A stretch of DNA of 7,701 bases from an uncultured Erysipelotrichaceae bacterium (GTDB lineage Bacteria; Bacillota_I; Bacilli_A; RF39; UBA660): positions 1 to 7,701 of the forward strand of contig CADBLY010000002.1 of NCBI GenBank assembly GCA_902795725.1, read 5' to 3'. Below are positions 5,797-7,701 of this stretch, one piece after another (the first letter of the stretch is position 1; each line of letters begins with the position of its first letter). The notes beneath the pieces are model-generated. The model searched no databases and was not told where the DNA came from. It saw only the letters and a list, made by a program, of their open reading frames with translations. The position numbers and the translations under genes are program-made.

Positions 5797-6324
5797 ATGG
5801 ATAAATGTCGTAGTGCCTTAGCAAAAGAAATTCTAATCAAAACAAATTATATTCACAAAAAACCAGATAGTATATCAATAGCAAGATATTATGGCTTTCA
5901 AGTATGCAGAACAGATTTTTTAAATCCTAAAAACAACAAAGTATATAAATTGCTTAAAAGAAACCAAAACATAGAAAATTATTTTTTAAGAGGTTTCATA
6001 ATATCTGATGGAAAAATATATTCAGATAAGAATTTTATTTTTATTCAAGATTCACAAAGCTTAGAATATGAAAGATTTACTAATATGTATTTACTAAGTA
6101 AATTTTTATTAGACCAACCTAATGAAGAATATATAGAACATGCTATTGATAATTTATTTGACTTAGACGCACTAGAACTTTGTAGAGAAATTCTTATTCC
6201 TAACGAATTATATAAAAAAGAAACTAAATATATTGCTAACAATATAGAAAATTTATCTAAAAAATATAATGTACCTGACTTTATTGCCGCACAAAAAATA
6301 TTAAAATATGGAGGTAAAAAATGA
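5797..6324 (+). CDS. ImmA/IrrE (DUF955)-like protein lacking the HEXXH zinc site
   Basis: The 175-residue product follows the layout of ImmA/IrrE metallopeptidase domains. It has an N-terminal helix and PDSISIARYYGFQV (23-36), where the family has 'd...ia..lGi.v'. Then comes a strand region ending GFIISDGKIYSD (66-77) and RFTNMYLLSKFLL (93-105), where the family has RFT-x-AHELGHYLL. Finally DALELCREILIPNEL (124-138) matches 'E-x-x-A-N-x-F-A-a-x-L-L-m-P-e', and a C-terminal helix runs KKYNVPDFIAAQKIL (155-169). In active enzymes HEXXH binds zinc and cleaves a regulator, for example the ImmR repressor. Here it aligns with Y98-L-L-S-K102, so both His and the Glu are gone and the third-ligand Glu region is also altered: a probable pseudopeptidase. 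It starts 2 nt after the deoC-like stop without a strong Shine-Dalgarno, suggesting coupled translation, and its TGA overlaps the tyrS ATG. The homology is my pattern reading and needs a profile search. Confidence 0.75.
   Translation: MDKCRSALAKEILIKTNYIHKKPDSISIARYYGFQVCRTDFLNPKNNKVYKLLKRNQNIENYFLRGFIISDGKIYSDKNFIFIQDSQSLEYERFTNMYLLSKFLLDQPNEEYIEHAIDNLFDLDALELCREILIPNELYKKETKYIANNIENLSKKYNVPDFIAAQKILKYGGKK
6310..6324 (+). promoter_or_regulatory. tyrS ribosome binding site and ATGA coupling junction
   Basis: GGAGGT (6310-6315), lying within the upstream coding region, is 5 nt from the tyrS ATG (6321). The ATG overlaps the TGA stop (6322-6324) of the ImmA/IrrE-like gene. The strong site fixes the tyrS start, and the overlap indicates co-transcription and probably translational coupling. 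No terminator, T-box or leader is possible at this junction. Confidence 0.8.
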
Positions 6325-7547
6325 ACTGTTTTGATGATTTAAAATGGCGTGGACTAATAAAAGATATAAGTAGTCCTGAATTAGAAGATAAATTAAACAA
6401 TGAAAAATTAACTTTTTATATTGGAACAGATCCAACAGCTGATTCAATGCATATTGGACATTTTTCATCCTTTTTAATAGCTACTAGATTAGCTAAATAT
6501 GGACACAAACCTATTTTATTAGTAGGGGGAGCAACTGGATTAATAGGTGATCCTAAACCATCAAAAGAAAGACAAATGATAACTAAAGAGCAAGTATTAA
6601 AAAATGTTGAAGGATTAACTAAACAAGCAAAAAATATATTTGGCTTTGAAGTAGTTAATAACTATGATTGGATCAAAAATATCAATACCATAGACTTTTT
6701 AAGAGATTATGGAAAATATATTAATGTTAATTATATGCTAGACAAAGATATCATAAGTAGAAGACTAGAAACAGGTATTACATTCTGTGAATTTGCATAT
6801 ACTATTTTACAAGGATTAGACTTTGTAAATTTATATGAAACAAAAGGAGTAACTTTAGAAGTTGCAGGCTCTGACCAATGGGGAAATATAACAACAGGTA
6901 TTGAATTAGCTAGAAAAAAAATAGGTAAAGAATTATATGGTATGACTATGCCATTAGTTCTTGATTCAAAAGGTGTAAAATTTGGAAAAACCGAAGGTAA
7001 TGCTTTATGGTTAGATAAAAATAAAACATCTTCATATGAGATGTATCAATATTTAATAAATGCAGAAGATAGCTCTGTAATAGATTATCTAAAAAAATTA
7101 ACTTTCCTAACCAAAGAAGAAATTATAGATATAGAAAAAAAACATATGGCATCACCAGAACAAAGATTAGCTCAAAAAAAATTAGCAAAAGAAGTTATTA
7201 CTTTCTTACATGGTGAAAAGGAATATGAAAAAGCTGTAAACATAAGTCAAGCTTTATTCAGTGGCGATATAACTAAATTAAGTGTATCAGAAATAAAAGA
7301 TGGCTTAAAAGAAGTTCCAACATTTACTATTGATAGCGATATTACCTTAATAGACTTACTAGTATCAAATAATATCTGTTCATCAAGAAGAGAAGCAAGA
7401 GAATTTCTAAAAAATAATTCTATTTCATTAAATGGTGATAAAGTAAATGATGAAAATTTAAATATAACTAAAGATATTGCAATAGAAAACCAAATTATTG
7501 TCATTAGAAGAGGAAAGAAAAAATACTATCTAGGTATATTTAAATAA
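6321..7547 (+). CDS. tyrS: tyrosyl-tRNA synthetase
   Basis: A class I aminoacyl-tRNA synthetase that charges tRNA-Tyr with tyrosine in the cytoplasm. The 408-residue product is close to the usual bacterial length. It has the HIGH motif (44-47, in SMHIGHFSS), GATGLIGDP (70-78), and the tyrosine pocket with Y160-x-x-x-Q164 and D167 followed by GSDQWGN (183-189). The KMSKS equivalent is KFGKT (220-224), the form typical of bacterial TyrRS. An S4-type RNA-binding domain lies at about 340-400 (SSRREAREFL at 354-363). By comparison with the Geobacillus enzyme, Y33 and D77 correspond to its Tyr34 and Asp78. Nothing essential is missing. The start MNCFDDLKWRGLI is the normal family N-terminus and has GGAGGT 5 nt upstream. 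It is the last gene of the operon from 5093 and is followed by a long terminator. Firmicute tyrS genes often carry a T-box leader; here there is none. Confidence 0.97.
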   Translation: MNCFDDLKWRGLIKDISSPELEDKLNNEKLTFYIGTDPTADSMHIGHFSSFLIATRLAKYGHKPILLVGGATGLIGDPKPSKERQMITKEQVLKNVEGLTKQAKNIFGFEVVNNYDWIKNINTIDFLRDYGKYINVNYMLDKDIISRRLETGITFCEFAYTILQGLDFVNLYETKGVTLEVAGSDQWGNITTGIELARKKIGKELYGMTMPLVLDSKGVKFGKTEGNALWLDKNKTSSYEMYQYLINAEDSSVIDYLKKLTFLTKEEIIDIEKKHMASPEQRLAQKKLAKEVITFLHGEKEYEKAVNISQALFSGDITKLSVSEIKDGLKEVPTFTIDSDITLIDLLVSNNICSSRREAREFLKNNSISLNGDKVNDENLNITKDIAIENQIIVIRRGKKKYYLGIFK

Positions 7548-7560
7548 AACATTAAAATAT

Positions 7561-7621
7561 AAAAAAACGTAAATAGAAAAATTTCACACGGGAAATTTTT
7601 AAAAACTATTGCGTTTTTTTT
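7561..7621 (+). terminator. long compound hairpin terminator after tyrS
   Basis: Three stacked stems share one axis. Outer: seven A then CGT (7561-7570) with GCG plus seven T (7611-7620), 10 bp counting one T-G pair. Middle: about 5 bp using ATAG (7573-7576) and CTAT (7606-7609) with a one-base bulge. Inner: AAAAATTTC (7577-7585) with GAAATTTTT (7592-7600), 9 bp and a 6-nt loop (7586-7591). Five unpaired A (7601-7605) bulge on the right side. The T run (7614-7621) closes it, and the matching A run lets it act on the opposite strand too. Confidence 0.75.
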
Positions 7622-7636
7622 AGTAAAATTAAATAG

Positions 7637-7660
7637 AAGGTAACAGAATAGAATTACCTT
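7637..7660 (+). repeat. perfect 7-bp inverted repeat over a possible -10 box
   Basis: AAGGTAA (7637-7643) and TTACCTT (7654-7660) are exact reverse complements separated by 10 bp. A TAGAAT hexamer (7649-7654) lies between and into the right arm and could be the -10 of the gene beginning near 7672. No T run follows directly, so it is not a standard terminator. A repressor operator or a leader hairpin are both possible. Confidence 0.4.
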
Positions 7661-7671
7661 TAAGGATGTGT

Positions 7672-7701
7672 ATGTGGATGATAAATAAAAAAATAAAAAT
7701 T
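7672..7701 (+). CDS. possible start of a further gene, cut by the window end
   Basis: AAGGA (7662-7666) is 5 nt from an ATG at 7672, and the frame stays open to the edge (MWMINKKIKI). Alternative ATGs in the same frame are at 7666 and 7678. The basic start would fit many proteins, including membrane ones. Ten codons are too few to identify it. Confidence 0.3.
   Translation, partial: MWMINKKIKI

Noticed and set aside
6045..6242. A minus-strand open frame inside the ImmA/IrrE-like gene
   Set aside because: Antisense shadow of a gene whose own frame has clear family landmarks.
7247..7504. A minus-strand open frame inside the tyrS S4-domain region
   Set aside because: Antisense shadow of an intact, conserved gene.
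1..7701. CRISPR array, tRNA or rRNA genes, insertion sequence or phage genes
   Set aside because: I saw no regularly spaced repeats, no tRNA-like cloverleaf or rRNA stretch, and no transposase, integrase or phage structural genes. The spacers are too short to hide them.

Overview
The window is a compact, very AT-rich bacterial segment. It has Shine-Dalgarno-led genes, short spacers, U-tailed intrinsic terminators, and housekeeping proteins of Firmicutes/Bacilli type (SecG, PriA, a FemX/FemAB-type transferase, TyrRS). Tryptophan is written with TGG throughout, no coding frame contains an internal TGA, and one gene ends in TGA, so the standard bacterial code (11) is the simplest reading. A FemAB-family enzyme suggests a peptidoglycan wall. 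My best guess is a wall-bearing, AT-rich member of the Bacilli near the Mollicutes/Erysipelotrichales, such as an uncultured gut lineage. This rests on composition and gene content only.

Layout, left to right. (1) 22-304: promoter, secG and a hairpin terminator. (2) 317-785: an unrecognised 152-residue protein with a faint Panacea (DUF4065)-like pattern, ending in its own terminator. (3) 802-3705: priA, the replication-restart helicase, then an AqpZ-type water channel with its own -10 box. (4) 3717-3750: a perfect palindrome that can terminate transcription in both directions between the convergent aquaporin and femX genes. (5) 3742-4974, minus strand: femX-like. (6) 4975-5092: back-to-back promoters for femX (leftward) and a three-gene operon (rightward). 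(7) 5093-7547: the operon, made of a DeoC-fold protein with eroded active site and a ten-cysteine tail, a protein shaped like an ImmA/IrrE metallopeptidase but lacking HEXXH, and tyrS. The genes are 2 nt apart and then overlap as ATGA. (8) 7561-7701: a long compound terminator hairpin, a perfect inverted repeat over a possible promoter, and the first codons of a possible next gene.

Most genes are ordinary housekeeping. The part worth attention is the 5093-6324 pair: two adjacent genes, each the recognisable remnant of a known enzyme family that has lost key catalytic residues, co-transcribed with tyrosyl-tRNA synthetase. The first carries a metallothionein-like Cys-rich tail. Their function cannot be read from the sequence. 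Metal binding and/or regulation is an inference.
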